8,811 nucleotides of DNA, from the NCBI GenBank assembly GCA_947313765.1, contig CAMZNQ010000146.1:1-8811 (forward strand). The letters run 5' to 3'. Positions 1-7,183 of the stretch are shown piece by piece (positions within the stretch are counted from its first letter, which is position 1; every line of letters begins with the position of its first letter). The DNA is from an uncultured Sulfurovum sp. GTDB lineage: Bacteria > Campylobacterota > Campylobacteria > Campylobacterales > Sulfurovaceae. The translations under genes and the position numbers were made by a program. The notes beneath the pieces were generated by a model. That model was not told the origin of the DNA. It saw only the letters and a program-made list of their open reading frames with translations, and did not search any database.

Positions 1-444
1 TTCTATCTTCTCTTGATTTCTTACATTCTGATTAAACAGACTAAGAATAGATAATATAGGCATGTGCCTAAATCCATGACTTACATCAAGGATAACTCTA
101 TCATAATCTCCCTCTATAATTTTATTTAATTGTTTTAAGAAATATGACTGGTCTGTTTCTTTATCAATAGGAATAGCAATACCATTTATTCCAATTTTAA
201 AATCTATTTTTTCAAAATCTAATATTTTTTGTTGAATTTCTTTGGCTCTTACTGTATAAATGCATATATGCTCATAATCTTTAAAGTTTTCAATAACTAA
301 AGGAAGCATATTAGGATATTCTTGCTTCTCTAAACTACCAAATTTTTCTTTTAGTGAATTATCAAAAGAGTAAGACGCTTTACGTATTCCAGTTATTGGT
401 GTATAACCAGCCATTCCTAATAATGAAATAAATATTTTTTTCAT
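1..444 (-). CDS. CARF-domain CRISPR-associated protein (TM1812/Csx2-like), 3'-truncated by window edge
   Basis: The first 148 residues of a minus-strand gene; the C-terminus lies beyond position 1. The protein opens with a Rossmann-type beta strand (KKIFISLLG, residues 2-10) and a Y-x-YSF-like segment near 24-27. It has a second strand (ICIYTVRA, 60-67) and then DRVILDVSHGFRHMP at 115-129. That last stretch matches the 'DxTHG' signature of the TM1812/Csx2 group of CRISPR-associated CARF proteins, with Ser in place of Thr. CARF domains of this family bind cyclic oligoadenylate made by type III CRISPR complexes and switch on a C-terminal effector, often a HEPN RNase. The effector here is not visible. 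ATG 444-442 is the only reasonable start: an in-frame stop lies 15 bases upstream, and GAAAGGGG sits 8 bases before it. The start overlaps the stop of the upstream gene by 4 bases. Sampled rows are only about 17-25% G+C, against about a third in hemA. Family assignment rests on the motif and fold pattern, without a database search. Confidence 0.82.
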   Translation of the reverse strand, partial: MKKIFISLLGMAGYTPITGIRKASYSFDNSLKEKFGSLEKQEYPNMLPLVIENFKDYEHICIYTVRAKEIQQKILDFEKIDFKIGINGIAIPIDKETDQSYFLKQLNKIIEGDYDRVILDVSHGFRHMPILSILSLFNQNVRNQEKIE

Positions 445-1064
445 CTTTGAAACCCCTTTCTAGCATACTCTATCGCCAAAGTAGTCTTACCCACACCACC
501 TAGACCATTGATAAGCGATATTCGCTTCTCTCGTCTCAAAAAATTATCTAATCTTCTTAGATTATTATCATTGTCATAAAATCTATCGCCCTTACTTCTA
601 CTAATGACCGATGAGTTTATTTTGCTATAGTTTGTTTTGTGTTCTATATCAAATATCGCATCTTTTAGATTGACCTCTAGTGACCTTTTTATATCGCCAA
701 TACCCTCAAAAGCACTATAAATGTTACTATCTCTTTCTACCTTTGATTTAAACTCAATTCTATCAAATACTTCATCTGAAAAATCATCAATCCCAAGCTC
801 AACATCTTGAAAATAATAAAAAAGAAATCTAAACTCTCTATTTTGATATTTTTCATAATAGAATTCATCACTCTCTCCAAGATGAGTTCCTACTAAAGAG
901 ATAACTATTTGAGTATCTTTTGAAAACTTATCTACAACTTTTATATCAATATCATTATTTTTTAATTTTCGTGAAACATTAGAAATGAACCCCTCCAGCT
1001 CTTCACGATAACTCATCAAAGTTTTTGGAGTGTGAAATAATACTTCTATAGTTTTAATAAACAA
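441..1064 (-). pseudogene. Truncated STAND-type NTPase: TIR-like/DUF4062-like N-terminus plus Walker A only
   Basis: A 207-residue open frame. Residues 6-90 resemble the TIR-like or DUF4062-like domains found at the N-termini of STAND NTPases: a strand with FHTP, a helix, TQIVISLVGTHLG at 51-63, an E-F pair, then FRFLFYYFQDVEL at 78-90. A linker to about 165 leads into LRRLDNFL and the P-loop GLGGVGKTTLAIEYA (188-202), a textbook STAND/NB-ARC Walker A. The frame stops at residue 207. Walker B, the sensor motifs, the winged helix and the C-terminal repeats are absent, and the downstream DNA is already the CARF gene. This looks like a remnant joined to another gene's leader, although a short stable product cannot be excluded. 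The N-terminal domain also seems short between its first strand region and the VGTHLG motif. The start is TTG at 1064-1062, right after an in-frame TAA and 7 bases after AAAAAGG. Full-length relatives act in antiphage defence or signalling; that role is inference here. Confidence 0.65.
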
Positions 1065-1200
1065 TTACGAGCCTTTTTCTGTGGGATTTTATTTATGTTT
1101 ATTTTACAATTATGAGGGGGGATTTTTACTTAAAGTTGAGAAATTATTTTTTAAATATAGCGAGGCTAAAGCCTATATGCAATCTGTATTAAAATGGGGT

Positions 1201-1227
1201 AAAAACTAAGGCATTGACATTGCCCTA
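1201..1227 (-). terminator. Terminator-like hairpin at the end of hemA
   Basis: On the minus strand a 7-bp stem (TAGGGCA with TGCCTTA, including one G-U pair) encloses the loop ATGTCAA and is followed by GTTTTT. The stem begins with the hemA stop codon itself. The stem is short and the T-run has only five bases, so efficiency is probably modest. Its position would end the polyprenyl synthase-hemA transcript before the accessory genes. Confidence 0.45.
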
Positions 1228-2532
1228 TTTATACCCTTTAACATGGTGTTCTTTTTTATATTTTTTAGCATCTCTATCATCAATAACAATTTTAAAAATC
1301 TCTTTTATGGAATCTACTCTTTTAGTAGAGCCAATTTCAGATGAGCATTGACGTAGATTTTGTGTGGCATCATGTAAAAATCGATTAAACATCTGTTCTG
1401 CCATTTTTTGAATGTTTGCCTCGTACTCTTTGGGTACAAATTTTTTCTTTATAGCCCGTTCTAGCTCTTTATCTATTGCATCTTTTGCTTGTAGTCTCAT
1501 ATTTTTAATTACAGGTTCAATAGATAATGCTCTAAGCCACTTATAGAACTCATCTCTATATAGCTCAACTATCTCCATAGCTCTAATTGCCTGTTCTTGC
1601 TTTAGTGCATAATTATCTTTTGATATGGTTTTTAAATCATCAATTCTAAAGAGTTCTATCTTTTTTAGATTTTTTATATCCTCAATATCTCTAGGGATAG
1701 CCATATCAAACCAAACTCTATCTATGTTATCATTATCTATCATAGATTCATTGATTATGGTCTCTTTTGCTGAAGTGGCTGAAAAGAGAAGACGATAACG
1801 GTTGATATATTTGTGAAGATTCTCCATTGTGTCAAAACGAACATCATCTCCTAAACTTTTTGCTATCATCTCTATTTTATCTCTATTTCGTCCAAGTATA
1901 AGAACATCACAGCCTAATCGTAGAAGATTTTTAACAGCAATCTTACCCATATCTCCTACACCAATAATAATAGCTGTCATACCAGATATATTATCACCAT
2001 AAATTTTATGGGCTTGTGTAACAGCCACTGAAGCAATAGATAGAGGATATTTTGAGATATTGGTTACGTTACGAACCTCTGCAGCACACTTTACAGCATA
2101 AGATATGACACGATTTAGTTTTCGTCCTGCTGTTTTGTGGAAAAAAGAGAAACGATAAGCATCTTTAACCTGTCCTGTTATTTGAGACTCTCCAATAACA
2201 AGAGATTCTAAAGAGGAGACTACAGAGAAGATGTGAGATATGGCTTTTGAATCATCATATCGTCCATTCATACCTTTGAGTTCATGAAAACTAAGACCAG
2301 ACTTTAGGCTCAATAGACCCAAAATAGCATGGTAGCTAGAGAAAGCATCTTTTGTAGCAATAACAATCTCTACTCTATTACAAGTAGATAATATGTAAGC
2401 CTCCTCTATAAACTCAAAAGTTGTAAGCTTTTTTAACATAGATAGTTTCTCTTCTTCAGTGGGAAAAGCCAACTTTTCACGATGCACCTGTTCACAATTT
2501 TTATGGTTAAAAGATACTACTTGGTATGACAT
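1225..2532 (-). CDS. hemA: Glutamyl-tRNA reductase
   Basis: Catalyses NADPH-dependent reduction of glutamyl-tRNA to glutamate-1-semialdehyde, the first committed step of C5-pathway tetrapyrrole synthesis, in the cytoplasm. The 435 residues fit the family (E. coli about 418). Visible motifs: the catalytic cysteine C51 within STCNRVE (49-55); H100 (AISHIF), the position of the conserved active-site histidine; ESLVIGESQITGQVKDAY (109-126), the hallmark block; and a Rossmann GVGDMG at 191-196 for NADPH binding. A basic helical C-terminus from about residue 330 is the dimerisation region. ATG 2532-2530 directly follows the TAA of the upstream polyprenyl synthase gene with no spacer. The ribosome binding site GAGAGAG lies inside the upstream gene's last codons, so translation is probably coupled. 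Heme made through this enzyme would supply the cytochrome and CcsBA encoded nearby. A terminator-like hairpin overlaps the stop. Confidence 0.97.
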   Translation of the reverse strand: MSYQVVSFNHKNCEQVHREKLAFPTEEEKLSMLKKLTTFEFIEEAYILSTCNRVEIVIATKDAFSSYHAILGLLSLKSGLSFHELKGMNGRYDDSKAISHIFSVVSSLESLVIGESQITGQVKDAYRFSFFHKTAGRKLNRVISYAVKCAAEVRNVTNISKYPLSIASVAVTQAHKIYGDNISGMTAIIIGVGDMGKIAVKNLLRLGCDVLILGRNRDKIEMIAKSLGDDVRFDTMENLHKYINRYRLLFSATSAKETIINESMIDNDNIDRVWFDMAIPRDIEDIKNLKKIELFRIDDLKTISKDNYALKQEQAIRAMEIVELYRDEFYKWLRALSIEPVIKNMRLQAKDAIDKELERAIKKKFVPKEYEANIQKMAEQMFNRFLHDATQNLRQCSSEIGSTKRVDSIKEIFKIVIDDRDAKKYKKEHHVKGYK

Positions 2533-3432
2533 TTAAAACTCTCTCTCTATCATCTCTTTTGCAATATTGGACAAATCACTCTCTCCTAAAGATTCCATGA
2601 GATTAATTACCTCATGAATAAGCTCTTTTGCCTCTAAATATGCTTTTTCTATAATATGGTGTTTTTTCATTGATTTACGAATCCATAAAGCTTCATCTTC
2701 ACTCAATCGTTTACGATATAGAGATAGTAAGTATTCTCTATCATCATCTCCTAAAACTTCATAAAGGTACATATAGGGTAGAGTAACCTTACCCTCAAAA
2801 AAATCATGAAGAGCAGGTTTTCCTAATGTTTTACTATCTGATGTAATATCTAAAATATCATCTATCATCTGAAAAGCCATACCTAAATTGTGTCCATATT
2901 GTCGGTAAGCATATCTAGGTTTTCCTGCCAAAATAGCAGCTGATTCTGCCGAAGCTTCCATCAATGAGGCTGTTTTTTGATACAACATCTTAAGGTACGC
3001 ATCACGATTGGTATGAAATTTTTTAGACAATTCAACATCAGCCAACTCTCCAAGACTCAACTGAACAACAGCATTTGAGACTACTCTTGCCACTTCACTA
3101 GAGATATTACACAACTCAAAAAAAGCTTTAGAGTAGAGTATGTCACCCATCATAATTGCTGTTTTATCTCCAGAACTACTATTTAGTGAGATAACCCCTC
3201 GTCTAGTATTTGCATTGTCTATCACATCATCATGAAGCAGACTTGCTACATGTATCATCTCTATAGTAGAAGCTGTCTTTATCACTTTTAAGCTATTACC
3301 TGCAATTTTTAAAATCAATTTTGTTCTTAATCTTTTTCCATGTGGTAATTTTTTGTAAAGTGATAATACATGAGCATCATTAAGTTCAGATATATACTGC
3401 TCTATCTTTCTTTCAACGGCATTTAGCACCAT
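2533..3432 (-). CDS. ispB: Long-chain polyprenyl diphosphate synthase (octaprenyl/heptaprenyl type)
   Basis: Condenses isopentenyl diphosphate onto an allylic primer to make an all-trans polyprenyl diphosphate, most likely the menaquinone side chain. With the start used here the protein has 299 residues. It shows GKRLR at 32-36, the first aspartate-rich motif HDDVID (67-72) with arginines at 77-78, the conserved GDILYSKAF at 96-104, and the second motif MIDDILD (189-195). Small residues A63 and S64, 5 and 4 positions before the first Asp, are typical of long-chain enzymes. Exact chain length cannot be read from sequence, so the symbol is by family resemblance to IspB. The frame stays open upstream to a TTG at 3531, but ATG 3432-3430 has AAGG 5 bases ahead and gives the normal family N-terminus, so I chose it. 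The gene is followed without a gap by hemA, an order I recall from Helicobacter and Campylobacter. Confidence 0.92.
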   Translation of the reverse strand: MVLNAVERKIEQYISELNDAHVLSLYKKLPHGKRLRTKLILKIAGNSLKVIKTASTIEMIHVASLLHDDVIDNANTRRGVISLNSSSGDKTAIMMGDILYSKAFFELCNISSEVARVVSNAVVQLSLGELADVELSKKFHTNRDAYLKMLYQKTASLMEASAESAAILAGKPRYAYRQYGHNLGMAFQMIDDILDITSDSKTLGKPALHDFFEGKVTLPYMYLYEVLGDDDREYLLSLYRKRLSEDEALWIRKSMKKHHIIEKAYLEAKELIHEVINLMESLGESDLSNIAKEMIEREF

Positions 3433-3459
3433 TTTTTCCTTTTTTTTAATAACTAAATA

Positions 3460-3488
3460 ATTATATCTAATAGAAGCTAAAAAATGTG
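3460..3488 (-). promoter_or_regulatory. Likely promoter of the polyprenyl synthase-hemA operon
   Basis: On the minus strand there is a perfect TATAAT (3465-3460) about 27 bases before the ATG, which leaves a leader of about 20 bases that contains the ribosome binding site. A hexamer at 17-bp spacing reads CACATT, a poor -35, as is common in Campylobacterota. This -35 position lies inside one arm of the palindrome at 3482-3513, which suggests that a bound regulator may control the promoter. Confidence 0.55.
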
Positions 3489-3513
3489 AAATCCTATTAA
3501 TTATTTCACATTT
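3482..3513. repeat. Perfect 11-bp inverted repeat upstream of the polyprenyl synthase gene
   Basis: The arms AAATGTGAAAT (3482-3492) and ATTTCACATTT (3503-3513) are perfectly complementary around a 10-base centre. The repeat covers the -35 position of the promoter at 3460-3488 and lies between divergent genes, so an operator is the simplest reading. If transcription starts further upstream, its minus-strand RNA would be a hairpin followed by a T-run (CACATTTTTT), which could act as an attenuator. It resembles a widened TGTGA/TCACA site, but the 16-base spacing does not fit a CRP box. Confidence 0.6.
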
Positions 3514-3529
3514 AACTCTTTTTTTACCC

Positions 3530-3558
3530 AATTTAGATTAAAAATATAACTTTTTCAA
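3530..3558 (-). promoter_or_regulatory. Possible distal promoter for the polyprenyl synthase operon
   Basis: On the minus strand TTGAAA (3558-3553) is separated by exactly 17 bases from TAAATT (3535-3530). A transcript from here would carry the 3482-3513 palindrome as an RNA hairpin in a leader of about 90 bases. The -10 is imperfect and the region is AT-rich, so chance is a real possibility. Confidence 0.3.
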
Positions 3559-3580
3559 GATTATTATGATAAAATATTAT
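3552..3580 (+). promoter_or_regulatory. Possible promoter of the cytochrome c gene
   Basis: TTTTCA (3552-3557), then 17 bases, then TATTAT (3575-3580), with the predicted start about 15 bases before the ATG. Nearby alternatives TATGAT (3565-3570) and TAAAAT (3570-3575) are equally plausible -10 elements, so the exact position is uncertain. Confidence 0.3.
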
Positions 3581-3601
3581 ATCTTAAACACGGAGAAAAA
3601 T

Positions 3602-3991
3602 ATGATTAAACAAACTGTAATCACAATCGCAACACTTGGACTACTTTCTATGACAGCAACAGCTGCAAACACAGCAGCATGTGCAGGGTGTCACGGAGCT
3701 AACTTTGAAAAATCAGCACTTGGTAAATCTAAAATTGTAAAAGATATGTCTAAAGCAGATATTGAAACAGCTCTTAAAGGTTATAAAGATGGTTCTTATG
3801 GTGGAGCTATGAAGGGTGTAATGAAAGGTCAAGTAGCTAAACTTGATGATAAAGCTATTGAAGAGATTGCTACATCTATTGCAGGTGGTGGAGATGATAA
3901 GAAAGCAGAAGCTCCTGCTGATGCTAACAAAACAGAAGATGCTAACACAACAGCAGATGCAAACAAAACAGAAGAAGCTCCTAAAAAATAG
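3602..3991 (+). CDS. Small periplasmic class I cytochrome c (c553-like)
   Basis: A 129-residue secreted electron carrier. Residues 1-21 form a signal peptide (K4, hydrophobic 6-18, Ala-x-Ala cleavage region TATAA). The heme attachment site CAGCH is at 27-31, so H31 is the proximal ligand. The distal methionine is probably M70 or M74 in GGAMKGVMKG. The mature heme domain is about 75 residues, typical of Campylobacterota c553-like proteins that donate electrons to terminal oxidases or reductases; the partner cannot be named. A low-complexity acidic/Asn/Thr tail follows from about residue 96 and includes three 6-residue repeats. The frame is open further upstream, but ATG 3602 has CGGAG 7 bases ahead and gives a clean signal peptide. 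The gene faces ccsBA, whose product would attach its heme, and diverges from the polyprenyl synthase gene. Confidence 0.92.
   Translation: MIKQTVITIATLGLLSMTATAANTAACAGCHGANFEKSALGKSKIVKDMSKADIETALKGYKDGSYGGAMKGVMKGQVAKLDDKAIEEIATSIAGGGDDKKAEAPADANKTEDANTTADANKTEEAPKK
3920..3973 (+). repeat. Three tandem 18-bp units encoding DANKTE-like repeats
   Basis: Units at 3920-3937, 3938-3955 and 3956-3973 encode DANKTE, DANTTA and DANKTE. Units 1 and 3 differ by one base, while the middle unit is more diverged. The repeat preserves frame and lies in the C-terminal tail, outside the heme domain, so copy number could vary without harming heme binding. Confidence 0.85.
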
Positions 3992-4011
3992 TTTTTTCCT
4001 AAGCTTTAAAA

Positions 4012-4035
4012 GGGTGGAGATTATATATCTCCCCC
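4012..4035. terminator. Shared hairpin between the convergent cytochrome c and ccsBA genes
   Basis: GGAGAT (4016-4021) pairs with ATCTCC (4027-4032) around a 5-base loop. GGG (4012-4014) pairs with CCC (4033-4035), leaving one bulged T. On the minus strand the stem is followed by TTTTAAA; on the plus strand it is followed by a pyrimidine-rich stretch. The T-runs are weak, but the position between two converging stop codons supports a bidirectional terminator. Confidence 0.55.
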
Positions 4036-4049
4036 AACCTCTTTCCTCT

Positions 4050-7000
4050 CTACTTTAATCTCCTATTTCTATATGCCAAGAGTGTTAAAATCATTAAAAC
4101 AATAATGCTATACGGAACCCAATTTGGAATTGGTACGGGAGAACCTGCAGCGTATGAGTGAAGTCCTGAAAGATAGTAGTTTACTCCAAAATATGTCATA
4201 AGAACTGAAGAGTAAGCCCAAAGTGATGCTACATTAAATATAAATGGACTATTTAATTTTGGAATAAATCTAAGATGCAGTACAGATAAATAAATTAAAA
4301 TTGTTACTCCTGCCCATGTCTCTTTTGCATCCCAACCCCAATATCTCCCCCAAGACTCATTTGCCCAAACTCCACCTAAAAAGTTTCCAATAGTCATTAG
4401 GAATAGTCCAACAATTAGACTCATCTCTGCAATATTTGTAAGCTCCTTAATGGAACGGTCAATGTTTTCATCTCCATCTCTACCTCTCATAATAAATAGA
4501 ATAAGAACCAATAGAGATAATATAGAGCCTAAACCAAGAAAACCATCTCCTGAAATAATAGTTGCTACATGAATCATTAGCCAATATGATTTAAGAACAG
4601 GAACAAGATTTGTAATCTCTGGATTTACAAAATTCATGTGTGCTACTCCCATTGTTACACCTGCTAAAAGTGCTGTTGCACCTAGAGTAAATGAAGATTT
4701 TCTGGCAAAAACAAGCCCTGCTACCACTGTTGAAGCAGCAATAAATACTATTGACTCATAGGCATTTGACCATGGAGCATGACCACCTACATACCAACGC
4801 ATACCCATTCCTAAAAGATGAAGTGAAAAACCTACAATCATTAGAACCCAAGATATTTTTACAATCCACTTAAGTGAAGAGTTAGGTTTTACAACATTTA
4901 CAAAAGATGCTATTAAAAGTATCAATCCAACTAAAATATAGAGAGGAACTAACTTAGATAGCAACCCTAAACGATTATACTCTATCTCTATATTAACTTC
5001 ACTATCTGATGGAACTACCTTTGAACCAAACTTTTTTTGATACATAGAAATTAAATCTGTTGCCTGATTAAACTGTGTAGTGTTTCCATCTTTTTGCATT
5101 TGAGTTGTACCCTCAAATAGATAGAGAGTCATCATTCGTACCATTCCTGCCAACTCTTTTGGAAAACTGGTTATGGCATCTTGAGGATTTACCCACTTAT
5201 TATTTATATCATGAGGTATGGGATAGATATTTAAAAGAGAACCACTATATATCATATATGATATATTTAGACGTTCATCAACTTTTATCAACTCTTTATC
5301 ATATAAATTCTTATCTAAAGGCTTTTTTCGTACCGATATTGCAATCTGTTTTTCCAATTTGTACTCTCTACTTTTAGTAAAGAAATCATTAAAAGAGGCA
5401 TACTTCTCTCCATCTTTAAGCCCAAGCTCATTAGCTACTCTTGTAGAGTCTACCTTTATCATATCTAACGATTGATATAGTTTTGGATTTACAGTCATAC
5501 CTAACAAAATAGCAGTAGGTTTAACTCCATATATAGATGTTTTACCTGTTAATTTAGATACAACTTCATGAGCAAAAGTATCCAAAGGCTTCATCCTTCC
5601 ACCATGACTCTGTATAATTAATCTACCAAATCTATCAAGAGCATCATCTTTATAAGAGTTAACTATTTTGCTCTGATTACTATCTAATGGTGATAGAGAA
5701 GCAGATTTAGCCTCTGTGTTATAAGATACTAATAGTAAAAATAGTATTGCTAATGAACTATTTTGTAGTTTTCTTGCACCTCTTAGTAGTTTTTGAAAAC
5801 GACCTCTCTTATCAAAAAGATTCCAAATCATACCAATTGCCAAAAGAATATATCCTAAATATGTTGGTAGTGTTCCTGGGTCATGATTTACTGACAAAAC
5901 TGTTCCTTTCTCATCTGGGTCATAAGATGACTGAAAAAATCTATAATTTCTATGGTCAAGTACATGGTTCATATATATTCTATATGGCATATCTTTAATC
6001 CCCTCTTCCATATCGGTTAACTCTACCTCTGAAGCATAAGATGCAGGACTCATTGAACCAGGGTATCTCTCTAATTGAAAATCAATTAGTTTTAAAGCAA
6101 AAGGAAGATTAATAACCTTTGCACCTAAATTAAGTGTAATCTCTACACCATCTAAGTTTATCTTCTTATCTTTACCTCTATTTCCTGCATAAGAGAATAG
6201 ATTAACAGTTTCACTCTTATCTCCAACAGAAACATTAAGTGTTATCATTTCAGGCTTTCCACTCTTAGGTTTTAAATCACTACTAGAGTATCTCTCTACC
6301 GATTTATCATAGACTTTTTTAAGAACAACTCCATTGTTATCAAACTGATATAATCTCTTTTTCTCAAAAGTGCTAACACCTTTAGTAAGATTACTCTCTT
6401 CTCTTGTTAACATAGATAGAGTCTTAATACTAAAATTGTGAGTTAACTCAAACTTATCATCTCTTTGAGTAATCTTAAATAGTGGTTTTGATGGTGTAGG
6501 TTCTATATCACTATTAAAAGTAATAATAAAAGTACCTGCATCATAAGAGTCTCCTTCAAATATATGAATAACCTTACCTCTACCTTTTCCATTTGAGACC
6601 ATTAAATCTATTGATTTTTTTCCATTAGGGTCAGACACAAGAACCTTTTGAGCTGAAGGAAGATACTTTATCAATTCAAAATGAACCTCTTTTCCTTCTA
6701 TTTCCATCGTTTCTGAAAAATTATTTTTAGTCATTGAAGAGAGCAGAAGTGACTGCTCAAAATGTTCACTTTGTGAAGCACTTTTAATATCAAGTTGTAA
6801 AACCTTTACATCAGAAACCATAGTGCTAGAGCTTTCTCCCTCGCGAATGCTCATAATCCCCTCATATCCAATATATCTAGTGACAATAGCCCCTATTGCT
6901 ATTACTAAAAAAGCGATATGAAAGATAAAAACTGACATCTTATTTCTGTAACTCTTATACTTAATAATATTATAGACAATAAGTAAAATAAAGTAGAGAA

Positions 7001-7151
7001 GAAAAATTTCAAACCATCTAGCATTGTAAACCAATGCTTTTGCAGTCTGTGTACCATAATCATTTTCGATAAATGTAGCTATACCGATAATAACACCAAA
7101 AAGAAAAAGTAACAAAGTTGCTACTTTCATAGAGAATATTTTTTTTATCAC
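4050..7151 (-). CDS. ccsBA: Cytochrome c biogenesis protein CcsBA (ResB-CcsA fusion)
   Basis: System II cytochrome c synthase in the inner membrane: it exports heme and ligates it to CxxCH apocytochromes in the periplasm. The 1033 residues contain both halves. The ResB/CcsB half has membrane helices near 9-27, 46-63 and 74-92 (with H79 in the third), a large periplasmic region 95-425, and another helix at 428-446. After a hydrophobic segment (466-478) and a second periplasmic region, the CcsA half begins near 733. It carries the heme-handling WWD motif WGRYWGWDAKETW (934-946), flanking periplasmic histidines H791 (GGHAPWSNAYES) and H997 (GLHSY), and membrane histidines H778 and H861. Fusion of the two halves is usual in Campylobacterota. 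The start is GTG 7151-7149: a stop lies just upstream and AGGA stands 6 bases ahead. The in-frame ATG at codon 8 is the alternative. The start region is embedded in a 12-bp palindrome. Confidence 0.96.
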   Translation of the reverse strand: MIKKIFSMKVATLLLFLFGVIIGIATFIENDYGTQTAKALVYNARWFEIFLLYFILLIVYNIIKYKSYRNKMSVFIFHIAFLVIAIGAIVTRYIGYEGIMSIREGESSSTMVSDVKVLQLDIKSASQSEHFEQSLLLSSMTKNNFSETMEIEGKEVHFELIKYLPSAQKVLVSDPNGKKSIDLMVSNGKGRGKVIHIFEGDSYDAGTFIITFNSDIEPTPSKPLFKITQRDDKFELTHNFSIKTLSMLTREESNLTKGVSTFEKKRLYQFDNNGVVLKKVYDKSVERYSSSDLKPKSGKPEMITLNVSVGDKSETVNLFSYAGNRGKDKKINLDGVEITLNLGAKVINLPFALKLIDFQLERYPGSMSPASYASEVELTDMEEGIKDMPYRIYMNHVLDHRNYRFFQSSYDPDEKGTVLSVNHDPGTLPTYLGYILLAIGMIWNLFDKRGRFQKLLRGARKLQNSSLAILFLLLVSYNTEAKSASLSPLDSNQSKIVNSYKDDALDRFGRLIIQSHGGRMKPLDTFAHEVVSKLTGKTSIYGVKPTAILLGMTVNPKLYQSLDMIKVDSTRVANELGLKDGEKYASFNDFFTKSREYKLEKQIAISVRKKPLDKNLYDKELIKVDERLNISYMIYSGSLLNIYPIPHDINNKWVNPQDAITSFPKELAGMVRMMTLYLFEGTTQMQKDGNTTQFNQATDLISMYQKKFGSKVVPSDSEVNIEIEYNRLGLLSKLVPLYILVGLILLIASFVNVVKPNSSLKWIVKISWVLMIVGFSLHLLGMGMRWYVGGHAPWSNAYESIVFIAASTVVAGLVFARKSSFTLGATALLAGVTMGVAHMNFVNPEITNLVPVLKSYWLMIHVATIISGDGFLGLGSILSLLVLILFIMRGRDGDENIDRSIKELTNIAEMSLIVGLFLMTIGNFLGGVWANESWGRYWGWDAKETWAGVTILIYLSVLHLRFIPKLNSPFIFNVASLWAYSSVLMTYFGVNYYLSGLHSYAAGSPVPIPNWVPYSIIVLMILTLLAYRNRRLK

Positions 7152-7153
7152 AT

Positions 7154-7183
7154 CTCATCCTATTACTAAAATAATAGGATGAG
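7154..7183. repeat. Perfect 12-bp inverted repeat over the ccsBA -10 and ribosome binding site
   Basis: The arms CTCATCCTATTA (7154-7165) and TAATAGGATGAG (7172-7183) match perfectly around a 6-base centre. Read on the minus strand, the repeat begins in the last bases of the -10 element and ends 2 bases before the GTG start, and it contains the AGGA ribosome binding site. It has no T-run on either strand, so it is not a terminator. It is either a protein operator or, in read-through RNA from trmA, a hairpin that hides the ribosome binding site. Confidence 0.85.

Noticed and set aside
1..1064. CRISPR repeat array near the CARF gene
   Set aside because: No regularly spaced direct repeats are visible; any array must lie outside the window.
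1116..1121. Run of six G upstream of the truncated NTPase gene as a phase-variable tract
   Set aside because: Campylobacterota phase-variable G tracts are usually eight or more bases; six is too short to claim slippage.
1159..1184. Imperfect hairpin (AGGC-TAAA-GCCT with flanking ATAT arms) as a terminator
   Set aside because: Only four solid G/C-containing pairs, a 3-base bulge and no T-run on either strand; too weak to call.
3482..3513. CRP/FNR-type box from TGTGA and TCACA halves
   Set aside because: The halves are 16 bases apart rather than 6, so the known spacing is not met.
3433..3531. N-terminal extension of the polyprenyl synthase from a TTG at 3531
   Set aside because: It would add 33 residues unlike the family and translate through the promoter and palindrome; ATG 3432 has a better ribosome binding site.
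3843..4058. Plus-strand open frame of 71 codons
   Set aside because: A shadow of the cytochrome c gene in another frame: its Leu/Lys/Gln-rich translation comes from the repeat tail, and it runs through the terminator hairpin.
5105..5377. Plus-strand open frame of 90 codons
   Set aside because: Lies antisense inside ccsBA, shows no recognisable motif and has no convincing ribosome binding site; AT-rich antisense shadow.
5747..5998. Plus-strand open frame of 83 codons
   Set aside because: Antisense to the ResB part of ccsBA, without motif or regulatory context.
7172..7180. TAATAGGAT shared between the ccsBA palindrome and the centre of the polyprenyl synthase palindrome as a common regulator site
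   Set aside because: In one case it is a palindrome arm and in the other it lies in the centre of a different palindrome; a 9-base match in AT-rich DNA may be chance.
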